From NCBI RefSeq assembly GCF_018129985.1, contig NZ_JAFCKT010000017.1:1-64000 (forward strand): 64,000 nt of DNA, written 5' to 3'. The notes under the pieces are model-generated. The model was given only the letters and a program-made list of their open reading frames with translations. It made no database searches and had not been told where the DNA came from. A program made the position numbers and the translations under genes. Positions 51,887 to 59,854 of this stretch are shown here, piece by piece. Position 1 is the stretch's first letter. Every line of letters starts with the position of its first letter. The stretch is from Bradyrhizobium sp. SZCCT0148 (GTDB taxonomy: Bacteria > Pseudomonadota > Alphaproteobacteria > Rhizobiales > Xanthobacteraceae).

Positions 51887-52031
51887 CTCCCCCGTGTGGG
51901 AGAGGGTTGCTCACCGCGCAACGGCGAGGCGGGTGAGCGGTGTCTCTCCACTTGGCCTCACGTATTGGAACCCGTGGAAACAACCCCTCATCCGGCGCTT
52001 CGCGCCACCTTCTCCCACAAGGGGCGAAGGA
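51887..52031. repeat. Palindromic intergenic repeat, copy C
   Basis: Left end CCCTCCCCCGTGTGGGAGAGGG, inner CTCACCGCGCAACGGCGAGG, right end CTCATCCGGCGCTTCGCGCC continuing ACCTTCTCCCACAAGGGGCGAAGG. The right 30 nt match copy B at 27809-27963 almost exactly. It sits upstream of the globin gene. Confidence 0.65.
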
Positions 52032-52097
52032 AAGGCGCCTTCCGATAGTGGGCCGAAGTGCTAAGACCGTCTTTGTCCTGGCGCAAATCGCAGACGA

Positions 52098-52949
52098 TCA
52101 AGTACCGTAGCTGTAGAACCCCTGCCCGGTCTTGCGGCCGAGATGGCCTGCATCGACCATCTCCTTGAGCAGCGGTGCTGGCCGGTATTTAGGGTCGTTG
52201 AAGCCCTGGTAGAAGACCTCCATCACCGAAAGCATGGTGTCGAGCCCGACGAGATCGGCCAGAGCCAGCGGCCCGATCGGGTGATTGCAACCGAGCTTCA
52301 TGCCGGCGTCGATCTCTTCCGCGGTCGCGATCCCTTCCTGGAGCGCGAAGATCGCCTCGTTGATCATCGGGCACAGGATGCGGTTGACGGCGAAGCCCGG
52401 GCTGTTCTTGGCGGTGATCGCCACCTTGCCGACGCGCTTGGCGAAATCGAGCGCCTTGGCGTGGGTGTCGTCAGACGTCTGCAGGCCGCGGATCAGTTCC
52501 AGCAGCGCCATCACCGGCACCGGGTTGAAGAAGTGCATGCCGATGAAGCGGTCGGGACGATCGGTCGCCGCGGCGAGCTTCGTGATCGAGATCGACGAGG
52601 TGTTGGTCGCGAGCAGCGTGCGCGGCGACAACGTCGCGCAGAGATCCTTCAGGATCTTGACCTTGAGCTCCTCGTTCTCGGTCGCGGCCTCGATGACGAG
52701 ATCGCAATCGGTCAGCCTGGCGCGGTCCGTCGTGCCGGTAATGCGCTTGAGCACCGCCTCGCGATCGGCCGCCGACATCTTCTCCTTCTTGACGAGGCGG
52801 TCGAGGCTGCCGCCGACGGTCGACAGCCCGCGGTTCACCGCCGCATCGGAAATATCGACCATCACGACCGAGAGCCCGGCCGCCGCGCAGATTTGCGCGA
52901 TGCCATTCCCCATGGTCCCTGCTCCGATGATGCCGACGGTCTGGATCAT
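52098..52949 (-). CDS. 3-hydroxybutyryl-CoA dehydrogenase
   Basis: 283 residues, family-typical. NAD-binding GIIGAGTMGNGIAQICA, then EAATENEELKVKIL and the catalytic His in GMHFFNPVPVM. The C-terminal domain includes AGMKLGCNHPIGPLALADLVGLD. It interconverts acetoacetyl-CoA and 3-hydroxybutyryl-CoA in butanoate or PHB metabolism. The start at 52949 has TGAGGCA upstream; a 20-residue extension is not conserved. Single gene as far as seen. Confidence 0.93.
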   Translation of the reverse strand: MIQTVGIIGAGTMGNGIAQICAAAGLSVVMVDISDAAVNRGLSTVGGSLDRLVKKEKMSAADREAVLKRITGTTDRARLTDCDLVIEAATENEELKVKILKDLCATLSPRTLLATNTSSISITKLAAATDRPDRFIGMHFFNPVPVMALLELIRGLQTSDDTHAKALDFAKRVGKVAITAKNSPGFAVNRILCPMINEAIFALQEGIATAEEIDAGMKLGCNHPIGPLALADLVGLDTMLSVMEVFYQGFNDPKYRPAPLLKEMVDAGHLGRKTGQGFYSYGT

Positions 52950-53348
52950 TGCCTCATATCCTTCATCCTTGCGGGCGAGCCGTCCCGGCCCGGCCCATTG
53001 TTCCTGCATCAGGCTCCGGCACCGCCGGCGGGCGGCTGCGACCTGATCCTGCCTCTTCCTTTAAAGCATCCATGGCGGGAATAAAGCCGCCGTCGGCCGC
53101 GCAAGGGTACGATTTGGCCACCTTGGCAGGCGGTTTGCCCGGAATTTGCGCCCGCGCCTGGCCCGGCGCCGCGCAGCGGGGTGACAGCACAAGCCAGCCC
53201 GATTCGGACCTCGATCTCCACCAATCGGACGACGCGGCGACCGCAAAGCGTGTGGTGTAGTCGATGCGCAATGGCCAGCGAATGCGTCGCGACGCCCTTG
53301 TGACATCGACCACATCGGCTTCGTGCCTCACCTGTTGGCGTCGCGCAC
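52950..53348. other. Intergenic region, no gene supported
   Basis: About 400 bp between the divergent hydroxybutyryl-CoA dehydrogenase and PstS-like genes. GC-rich with only shadow frames. It must hold two promoters; no operator or terminator is recognised. Confidence 0.45.
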
Positions 53349-54404
53349 ATGACAAACCACATCAAGCTATCGATCATCCTCGCCGCCCTGCTTGTTGCCA
53401 CACAAGGCGTGGCTGCCGAAACCAGAGGCGCCGGCTCAACCTTCGTTTCGCCCGTGATGGCGAAATGGGCCGATGCGTACAAGGCCACGACCGGCAACGT
53501 TGTCGGCTATCAAGCCGTCGGCTCCAGCATCGGCCTCGGCCTGATCAAGAAGGAAGCGGTCGATTTCGGCGCCAGCGACATGCCGCTCGACCCGAAGGAG
53601 CTGGACAGGCTCGGCCTGATGCAATTCCCGATCGTGATCGGAGGCGTCGTGCCGGTGGTCAATATCGAGGGCATCAAGCCCGGCCAGATCCGTTTCACCG
53701 GGCAGGTGCTCGCCGACATCTACCTCGGCAAGCTCAAATTCTGGAACGATCCCGCGAGAGGCGCAATCAACCCCGACGTAAGATTGCCGAACGCTGCGAT
53801 CACGGTCGTTCATCGCACCGATGGCTCCGGCACGACGTTCAATTGGTCGAACTACCTCTCGAAGGTCAGCCCGCAATGGAAAGCCGGCGTGGGCGAAGGC
53901 ACCTCCATCGAGTGGCCACTCGGCCTCGGCGGCCGAGGCAATGACGGCGTCGCTTCGCTCGTCAGCCTCGTTCCCGGCGCGATCGGTTATCTCGAATACA
54001 CTTATGCGCTGCAACGGCTCGACCGGATTTCCTTCGCGACCGTGCAGAACAGCGCCGGCAATTATGTCGTGCCCGACGCGGCATCATTTCAGGCGGCGGC
54101 AGCGCATGCGGACTGGAAGGCGGAGAAGGATTTCCATCTCCTGCTTACCGACGCGCCCGGCGAAGACGCCTACCCGATCACGGCGACCACGTTCGTGCTG
54201 ATGCCGAAGACTCCGAAATCACCGGAACGATCGGCAGCCGCCATCGACTTCATGCGCTGGTTGCTCGAGAACGGCAGGTCCCAGGCCCAGACACTCAACT
54301 ACGTCCCGCTCCCGCCCGCCTTGATCGACCGGATCGAACGCTATTGGCAGCAAAGCATAGAAGCCTCCCCCAGAGTTTCGGCATCGGCGACCGTCAAACG
54401 CTGA
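53349..54404 (+). CDS. pstS: PstS-type phosphate-binding protein
   Basis: 351 residues; signal peptide 1-22 (ending VAA). PstS landmarks: TRGAGSTFVSPVMAKWADAY in part, YQAVGSSIGLGLIKKEAVDFGASDMP, VHRTDGSGTTFNWSNYL and GAIGYLEYTYAL. The Thr/Ser/Asp of the GASD and RTDGSGTT loops hold phosphate. No pstCAB genes follow, so this is an orphan or second PstS. A close relative of the phosphate receptors, though arsenate or another oxyanion is possible given the ars genes next door. Confidence 0.88.
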   Translation: MTNHIKLSIILAALLVATQGVAAETRGAGSTFVSPVMAKWADAYKATTGNVVGYQAVGSSIGLGLIKKEAVDFGASDMPLDPKELDRLGLMQFPIVIGGVVPVVNIEGIKPGQIRFTGQVLADIYLGKLKFWNDPARGAINPDVRLPNAAITVVHRTDGSGTTFNWSNYLSKVSPQWKAGVGEGTSIEWPLGLGGRGNDGVASLVSLVPGAIGYLEYTYALQRLDRISFATVQNSAGNYVVPDAASFQAAAAHADWKAEKDFHLLLTDAPGEDAYPITATTFVLMPKTPKSPERSAAAIDFMRWLLENGRSQAQTLNYVPLPPALIDRIERYWQQSIEASPRVSASATVKR

Positions 54405-54454
54405 ACGTCGAGACAGGCGCTCCACACGCCAACCCCGATTGACAGCCGCCAATC

Positions 54455-54474
54455 ATTTCAATAATCGTTGAAAT
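54455..54474 (+). promoter_or_regulatory. Likely ArsR operator
   Basis: Perfect inverted repeat ATTTCAA (54455-54461) and TTGAAAT (54468-54474) with a 6-nt spacer, touching the arsR ATG at 54475. ArsR-family repressors bind such AT-rich dyads over their own promoters. The position implies autorepression, and possibly a leaderless or very short leader transcript. Confidence 0.7.
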
Positions 54475-54819
54475 ATGGAAAAGACGGACGCTGTTGCAGC
54501 GCTCGCCGCGCTCGCTCAGGACAATCGTCTCGATGTCTTCCGCCTGCTGGTGCAGGCCGGCGTCGAAGGCCTGACTGCCGGCGCGGTGGCCGAAGCGCTC
54601 GGTCTCGCCCCCAACACGCTGACCTTTCATTTCGACCGCCTGCGGATGGCCGGGCTCGCGACCGTCCGGCGCGAGGGCCGTTCGATGATCTACGCGGCGC
54701 GGTTCGAGACCATGAACGCGCTCGTCGGTTTCCTGACCGAAAACTGCTGCGGCGGAGCATCATGCGCTCCGGCAAAGCCCGCGAAACCGGCGGGGACGCG
54801 CAGCAAAATGTTAGCCTGA
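54475..54819 (+). CDS. arsR: ArsR-family repressor
   Basis: 114 residues. Winged-helix HTH: VAALAALAQDNRLDVFRLLV, then LTAGAVAEALGLAPNTLTFHFDRLRMAG. Cys are in the C-terminal NCCGGASC, the usual As(III) site of the type found in alphaproteobacteria. It should repress the ars genes until arsenite binds. The operator dyad abuts the start. The next gene in the operon is broken (54831-54968), so arsR and arsC are the only intact members. Confidence 0.9.
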   Translation: MEKTDAVAALAALAQDNRLDVFRLLVQAGVEGLTAGAVAEALGLAPNTLTFHFDRLRMAGLATVRREGRSMIYAARFETMNALVGFLTENCCGGASCAPAKPAKPAGTRSKMLA

Positions 54820-54830
54820 GAGGACAGACC

Positions 54831-54968
54831 ATGAAGCGCCTGCATGTTCACGTGTCCGTTGGGGACCTCTCCCATTCCATCGGATTCTGCTCCGCCTCTC
54901 TCGCAAGAACGCCGTCGGCCTGCTGCGCGCCGCAGGTGGCGCCGGCGACCTCGCGGGCCTGCTGCTGA
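54831..54968 (+). pseudogene. Truncated ArsI/CadI-type glyoxalase-fold gene
   Basis: The first 20 residues MKRLHVHVSVGDLSHSIGFC fit the start of the ArsI/CadI vicinal-oxygen-chelate proteins common in ars operons. The frame then runs to a stop at 54966 with a low-quality Cys/Ala-rich tail, so only about one tenth of the family remains. A small deletion fused it to unrelated sequence just before arsC. Confidence 0.55.
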
Positions 54969-54985
54969 CCACGAGGGCATCTGCC

Positions 54986-55396
54986 ATGGACGTGATCATC
55001 TACCACAACCCCGACTGCGGCACGTCGCGCAACACGCTCGCCATGATCCGGCATGCCGGCATCGAGCCGCACGTGATCGAATATTTGAAGACGCCACCGT
55101 CGCGCGCCCTGCTGCAGCAACTCATCGCGCGCATGGGGATTTCGGTGCGCGAGGCGATCCGCGAGAAGGCTGCCCCCTACACCGAACTCGGGCTCGCCAA
55201 CCCGGCATTGACCGACGATCAACTGCTCGATGCGATGATGGCGCATCCAATCCTGATCAACAGGCCGATCGTGGTGACCCCGAAAGGCGTCAGGCTCTGC
55301 CGCCCCTCCGAGCTAATTCTGGATCTGCTGCCGCCGCAGCGGGGCGAATTCGTCAAGGAAGACGGCGAGAGCGTCAGGCTGGACCGCGACACCTGA
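54986..55396 (+). CDS. arsC: Arsenate reductase ArsC (glutaredoxin-dependent)
   Basis: 136 residues. Nucleophile Cys11 in HNPDCGTSRNT, Arg in INRPIVVTPKGVRLCRPSE, matching the ArsC/Spx-like thioredoxin fold. It reduces arsenate to arsenite with glutathione and glutaredoxin. No arsenite efflux pump is intact nearby: the expected aquaporin is broken and ACR3/ArsB is missing in the window. The start at 54986 follows a short non-coding gap. Confidence 0.92.
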   Translation: MDVIIYHNPDCGTSRNTLAMIRHAGIEPHVIEYLKTPPSRALLQQLIARMGISVREAIREKAAPYTELGLANPALTDDQLLDAMMAHPILINRPIVVTPKGVRLCRPSELILDLLPPQRGEFVKEDGESVRLDRDT

Positions 55397-55436
55397 TGCC
55401 GGTGCGCAGCGCGGCTTCGCCGAGTAACTCGGAACG

Positions 55437-55573
55437 GCGTTCCCGCTTTGCTGCGGTGGTCGGCTCCGGGGTCACGGCGAAGCTCCTGACGGAAACGTCG
55501 CGCTGACGATGCTGTCCAATACGATCGCCACCGGCGCAATCCTCGTGGTGCTGATCCTGATCTTCGCCCCGAC
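55437..55573 (+). pseudogene. Aquaporin (AqpS-like) remnant
   Basis: In one frame FAAVVGSGVTAKLLTE, and after a one-base shift near 55490 GNVALTMLSNTIATGAILVV, match consecutive parts of an MIP-family aquaporin N-terminus (VVGSG..., NTIATGAILVVL). The NPA motifs and everything after are lost. In rhizobial ars operons an aquaporin, AqpS, exports arsenite, so this looks like its relic. Confidence 0.6.
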
Positions 55574-55728
55574 GGTCACTTTCCGAATGAATCGCGTTTG
55601 CAAACCGTCCCTCCCGGGTATTCTGTGCCGGTCAGCAAGACTCACAGGAACCGGTCCGTGAAGAGACTTCGAAAACCCGATATCGACCATCAGGAGGCAT
55701 TCCGCCCGGCGCCAGCGCGTCAGGCCGC

Positions 55729-56427
55729 ATGAACGACTTCGCACGATCCATTGGCGCAGCGTTCTCGCTGATCGGCGAAGCCGACGCCGAGCTGCTCGGC
55801 ATCGTCGCATTGTCGGTGCGCGTCAGCCTGACCGCGAGCGTCATGGCGCTCCTGATCGGTGCACCGATCGGTGCCTTGCTTGCGATCACGCGTTTCCGCG
55901 GGCGTCAGGTCATCATCGTGCTGACCAATGCGCTGCTCGGCCTTCCGCCGGTCGTGGTCGGGCTCGCTCTCTATCTTCTGCTATCGCGGTCCGGCCCGCT
56001 CGGGGCGGCCGGACTGCTGTTCACGCCGGCCGCCATGGTGATCGCGCAGACGCTGCTCGCCACCCCGATCGTGGTGGCGCTGGTGCACCGGCCCGCGAGC
56101 CTGCTGTGGGCGGAATATGGCGACCTCGCACGGATCGACGGGCTGTCGGCCTTCCGCAGCATGGCGCTGCTGTTCGCGCTCGGACGCACCTCGCTGCTGA
56201 CGGCCTTTCTCGCGGCGTTCGGACGCGCCATCGCCGAGGTCGGCGCCATCATCATCGTCGGCGGCAACATCCGCGGCTTCACGCGGACGATGACGACCGC
56301 GATCGCGCTGGAGACCAGCAAGGGCGATCTGCCGCTGGCGCTCGGATTGGGGCTGATCCTGCTTGCGCTCAGCGTGGCGGTGTCGACCGTTGCCTTCGTG
56401 CTAGTGGGACGCGTTGGGGAAAAATAG
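55729..56427 (+). CDS. tupB: Tungstate-type ABC permease (TupB-like)
   Basis: 232 residues, with five or six helices (LIGEADAELLGIVALSVRVSLTAS, TNALLGLPPVVVGLALYLLL, LGRTSLLTAFLAAFGRAIAEVGAIII in part). The EAA-like loop is included in AEVGAIIIVGGNIRGFTRTM. The TupB family passes tungstate or molybdate. The matching solute-binding gene is convergent and overlaps by 27 bp at the 3' ends. The required ATPase, TupC, is absent from the window. Confidence 0.85.
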   Translation: MNDFARSIGAAFSLIGEADAELLGIVALSVRVSLTASVMALLIGAPIGALLAITRFRGRQVIIVLTNALLGLPPVVVGLALYLLLSRSGPLGAAGLLFTPAAMVIAQTLLATPIVVALVHRPASLLWAEYGDLARIDGLSAFRSMALLFALGRTSLLTAFLAAFGRAIAEVGAIIIVGGNIRGFTRTMTTAIALETSKGDLPLALGLGLILLALSVAVSTVAFVLVGRVGEK

Positions 56428-57210
56428 CTGCTCGCCGCCGACCTTATAGCCGGCGATCGCCTGTTGCCCCTTCGGCGAGACCAACCAGTCGATGAAGGCC
56501 TGCCCGTCCTTCGCCTCCACGTTCGCATGCTTGGCCGGGTCGACCAGCATAACGCCGTATTGGTTGAACAGCCGCTTGTCACCCTCGGTCAGGACCGCAA
56601 GCTCGCCCCGATTCTTGAAGGACAGCCAGGTGCCGCGGTCCGACAGAACATAAGCGTTCGATGACGACGCCATGTTCAGCGCGGGGCCCATGCCCTGGCC
56701 GATCTCGCGATACCAGCTGTCCTTGCCGGCGCCGAGATCGACGCCCGCCTCCTTCCACAGCCGGAGCTCGGCTGCATGCGTACCGGACTTGTCGCCGCGC
56801 GAGATGAATGGCGCCTTGGCGGCCGCGATCTTGCGCAGCGCATCGGCGACGTCCTTGCCGCCCGCGATTTTCGCCGGATCGCTCTTGGGACCGACGATGA
56901 CGAAGTCGTTGTACATGACGTCGAAGCGCCTCACGCCCTGCCCTTCGGACATGAACTTGTCCTCGGCAACCCGGTCATGGACGAACACCACGTCGGCATC
57001 ACCACGCCGCCCGATATCGAGCGCCTGGCCGGTACCCACGGCAACGACCTTCACGCTGATGCCCTCGTCTTTCGAGAACAACGGCAGCAGATGGTCGAAC
57101 AGGCCCGATTGTTCCGTCGAGGTGGTCGAGGCGACCGTGATGGTGCGGTCCTGCGCGAGCGCGATGGTGGACCAGAGCAGAACCGCTCCGACCGCGGCTA
57201 TTCTTTTCAT
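56401..57210 (-). CDS. tupA: Tungstate-type solute-binding protein (TupA-like)
   Basis: 269 residues; signal peptide 1-19 (ending ALA). TupA marks: TITVASTTSTEQSGLFDHLLPLFS in part, where TTSTEQSG binds the oxyanion, and FISRGDKSGTHAAELRLWKEAG. It captures tungstate (or molybdate) in the periplasm. Its gene ends 27 bp into the tail of tupB on the other strand, an unusual arrangement, as tup genes normally run in one operon. AGGGACGA precedes the ATG at 57210. Confidence 0.88.
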   Translation of the reverse strand: MKRIAAVGAVLLWSTIALAQDRTITVASTTSTEQSGLFDHLLPLFSKDEGISVKVVAVGTGQALDIGRRGDADVVFVHDRVAEDKFMSEGQGVRRFDVMYNDFVIVGPKSDPAKIAGGKDVADALRKIAAAKAPFISRGDKSGTHAAELRLWKEAGVDLGAGKDSWYREIGQGMGPALNMASSSNAYVLSDRGTWLSFKNRGELAVLTEGDKRLFNQYGVMLVDPAKHANVEAKDGQAFIDWLVSPKGQQAIAGYKVGGEQLFFPNASH

Positions 57211-57300
57211 GTCTCGTCCCTGCAGCAGATGCGAGTGCTCCAGCCTAGCCCGAGAGAACGACACGGGGAACCTGCATTCGGTGCAGATATGCATCGTTCG

Positions 57301-57636
57301 TCAACGACCTGGACAATACCGCATCACACGGCGGACGCCCTGCGGCTCCGGCTCCTTCATCCATTCGATCTTCCAGGCCTGCCAAAGCTTGTCGTCGTCG
57401 ATGACATACGCAAAGGACGTTGTCGAAAAGCCCTTGTCGTTGCGAACCGTGATCTCGCCGCAGGCTACCTCGATCGCGCGACCGTCCGGATCGGACGCGG
57501 GGCTGGTCCAGGAGATGTGAATCTCAGCATTGGACGGAATGAGGTGAGCCGCGATTTTCGGAGTGAGATCGTCCGCAAGCGCGGTGGCACCGACGAGCGC
57601 TGCGATGATCGCAGCCAGACAGATCTTGTGGATCAC
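57301..57636 (-). CDS. Small exported hypothetical protein
   Basis: 111 residues from a GTG at 57636 with GGAGAGG upstream. Signal peptide 1-21 (ending ALA). Mature part DDLTPKIAAHLIPSNAEIHI, VACGEITVRNDKGFS, AWKIEWMKEPEP: a small beta protein with two Cys. Not recognised as a named family; similar proteins are common in Bradyrhizobium. Confidence 0.65.
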   Translation of the reverse strand: MIHKICLAAIIAALVGATALADDLTPKIAAHLIPSNAEIHISWTSPASDPDGRAIEVACGEITVRNDKGFSTTSFAYVIDDDKLWQAWKIEWMKEPEPQGVRRVMRYCPGR

Positions 57637-57904
57637 GTTTCCTCTCCTTCGCTTTCGAAGCAGAGCGTCAGCATTTCGGCCCGGTTGGACTGTGGTCGCC
57701 GTCACATCGGCCGGCCAAGTCAAGGCACTACAAGATTTTTCGGGCTCGCCGTCATGGCTGATGTATCATCCCTCACCGCCACGCTGCAGATGTTCTGCAA
57801 TTGATCTCCCGTGCATTGACAGGGGCGTGACGGCCGGGGCAGTTTTTCACATTGCTGGCGAATCAGCGATTGCCTCACGCCGAGTACCTCTTGGACAACT
57901 CCCA

Positions 57905-59158
57905 GTGCTGTCGAGACTGATATCGTTGCTGCGCCGCATCCCCGCGGTGAAATGGGCGTTCACCCGGCTTCGGCCGTTGCCGCATGGCGGCAGCATCGAC
58001 GGTGCGACGGTCGTCGCGGAACAACTTGTCATTGTCGCCGACAGCGCCGAAGCTCTTCCGACGCTCAATACCGGCATCAGCTCTGAACTGCTGCGCAGTG
58101 ATGCCGCGGTCGCCCAGAACGACACTGCCCATCCTGTCATCGCGGAAACACCAGCTGATGTCGGAGGCGGCGACGATTCCTTGCAGAAGGTGCCGGCTGA
58201 ATTCCAGCCGGTCTTTGTGGCTGAGGTTTTGGCTTCGGACGAAGTGGCTGGCGAGACAGTCGATGGTCACAAACCAGTCGGTGGTCCAGAACCCGTCGAA
58301 GGCGATGATGCGCCTGCGGAGCTTTCGACGACACTCGAGCTCGTCGCCGCCGAAGCGGTCGCGACCATCGACGTCGCCGACGAGCCCGCCAAAGCGGCCG
58401 AGCCCGTCATCAGCAGCGATCCATCTCCCGAACTCGCGGCTGACGTTGAGCCTGCTGTGGCGGAGGAGACCTCGTCCAATGTCGCGATCGCTTCCGTTGA
58501 GGTCGCTCCGGTTGATGCTCCCGCCCTCGTCGTTGCCGATGACCTCACCACTGATGCGGCCGTGGATGTCGAGCCCGTTCTAGACGGCTCCCAGGTCCCG
58601 CCTGCCGATCGCGCTTTTTCGGCCAAGCCCGTCGCTGAAGACAGTCTCGACAGCGACGCCACCTCCGGCGCTGCGATGGCCATCGAGCCAGCCACGGCAG
58701 CCGGTCCCACCCACGTCGCTGCGGAGAATTTTTCGGCTGACGCAGTCGTGGTTATTCCTGATGAGCCGGATCCGGCTCTCGCGGCTCCAGTCGAAAAGAT
58801 TCGCACTGCGCCCAAACTTCGCGCGAAAGCCGCGGAACCTGCCGATCGCACCGCGCTGATCCGGCAGCGCTGGGCGGAAAGCGGAATCAGGATGTGGAAT
58901 CCCCGCCTTCACGGCACCGGTGACGCCACGCTGAACATCCAGGGCAGCGTCGGCCTGCTGCCGCCGGCAGTGGGCGAGACGATGCCGCGCTACGACAAGC
59001 TCGAGTTCAAGATGCTCGGCGGACAGATCGTCTGCGAGGGCGTCATCGTCGAGGCCCCCGCGCAGACGAGCCATCGCAACTTCACCCGGCTCGCCGAGCA
59101 AGAGAAGCTCGACCGGGTTCGCGAGCCGGTGCGGGAACGCCGGGCCGCTCTCGCCTGA
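57905..59158 (+). CDS. Long acidic low-complexity protein
   Basis: About 417 residues. The N-terminal 50 residues include LISLLRRIPAVKWAFTRLRP, then about 270 residues are Ala/Val/Glu/Asp-rich with repeated short units (PVADD-, EPAVAEE-, VDAPALVV-like), and the last 110 residues are a more ordered domain (RTALIRQRWAESGIRMWNPR, GTGDATLNIQGSVGLLPPAV, QIVCEGVIVEAP). The start is uncertain: ATG 57761, GTG 57827 and GTG 57905 are all in frame and none has a strong ribosome binding site. I recognise no domain; the middle resembles PolA/acidic spacer regions. Probably cytoplasmic. Confidence 0.6.
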   Translation: MLSRLISLLRRIPAVKWAFTRLRPLPHGGSIDGATVVAEQLVIVADSAEALPTLNTGISSELLRSDAAVAQNDTAHPVIAETPADVGGGDDSLQKVPAEFQPVFVAEVLASDEVAGETVDGHKPVGGPEPVEGDDAPAELSTTLELVAAEAVATIDVADEPAKAAEPVISSDPSPELAADVEPAVAEETSSNVAIASVEVAPVDAPALVVADDLTTDAAVDVEPVLDGSQVPPADRAFSAKPVAEDSLDSDATSGAAMAIEPATAAGPTHVAAENFSADAVVVIPDEPDPALAAPVEKIRTAPKLRAKAAEPADRTALIRQRWAESGIRMWNPRLHGTGDATLNIQGSVGLLPPAVGETMPRYDKLEFKMLGGQIVCEGVIVEAPAQTSHRNFTRLAEQEKLDRVREPVRERRAALA

Positions 59159-59222
59159 TCCTTTCCGCTGCAAGCGCCATCGCACCGTGCTAGGCTGAGG
59201 TTTCCCGAACGTGGGAGATCGC

Positions 59223-59504
59223 ATGCCTGCAAAGCTATCCCGACTGATCGTGATCGCCGCCCTCTGCTTCTGCCAGCCGGCTTTTGCTGCGGGCAAGCGG
59301 CCAGGTCAGGCAGTCGCGGCCGCTCCCGCGACCGATCGAGCCGCACCCTATAAGGCGGACCGGCTCTCTTCCTCGCGCGGCGAGACGATCCTCGACACGC
59401 CCGGCCGGACCACCGTGCTGACGCGAGAAATCCTCGACGACATGAACGCGAGGGGCCTCCGCGATGCCATGCGCTCGACCGCCGGCGTCACGATCGGACG
59501 CTAG
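59223..59504 (+). pseudogene. Truncated TonB-dependent receptor (signal plus start of plug)
   Basis: 93 residues: signal peptide 1-22 (ending AFA), a linker, then YKADRLSSSRGETILDTPGRTTVLTREILD and RGLRDAMRSTAGVTIGR, which match the plug start of FecA/FhuE-like siderophore receptors (the DTPGRTTVLT segment). The frame stops at once, and no later plug or barrel sequence follows. GGGAGATCGC precedes the ATG. I call it a pseudogene, but the piece could still be a translated plug-only protein. Confidence 0.65.
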
Positions 59505-59854
59505 GCGATCCGCATTCCCAAACCACGCACCGGATCCTTTCGCCAAACCGAGTGAGCTTGCGCCCTACGCGACGGTCTATCGGGGGATCTCGACGAGCGG
59601 CTCGCACATCCGCGGTGCGGCAATAGGTTGCGCCGACGCATATGGTTAGCGGAATGTAGCGTCGCCTATTGCAGGCGTTTGCAACCGATCGGCGGAGTTC
59701 TGCCACCTCTTATGCTTAACGTGGCCTCACCAGTCACTGGCCCCGAGCATCTGCGGCACGCGCAACCTGCGACGAGGTGATCGATCTAACGCCCCCTTTA
59801 CCTGAGCCGTGCAAGATCGCCCGCGTTTTGAAAGTATCCAGGGCTCGTATTGCA
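59505..59854. other. Intergenic region before the GGDEF-EAL gene
   Basis: 350 bp if the downstream gene starts at 59855. It includes the tail of the truncated receptor locus and presumably the promoter of the c-di-GMP gene. No gene is supported. A GTG at 59777 is an alternative start. Confidence 0.4.
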
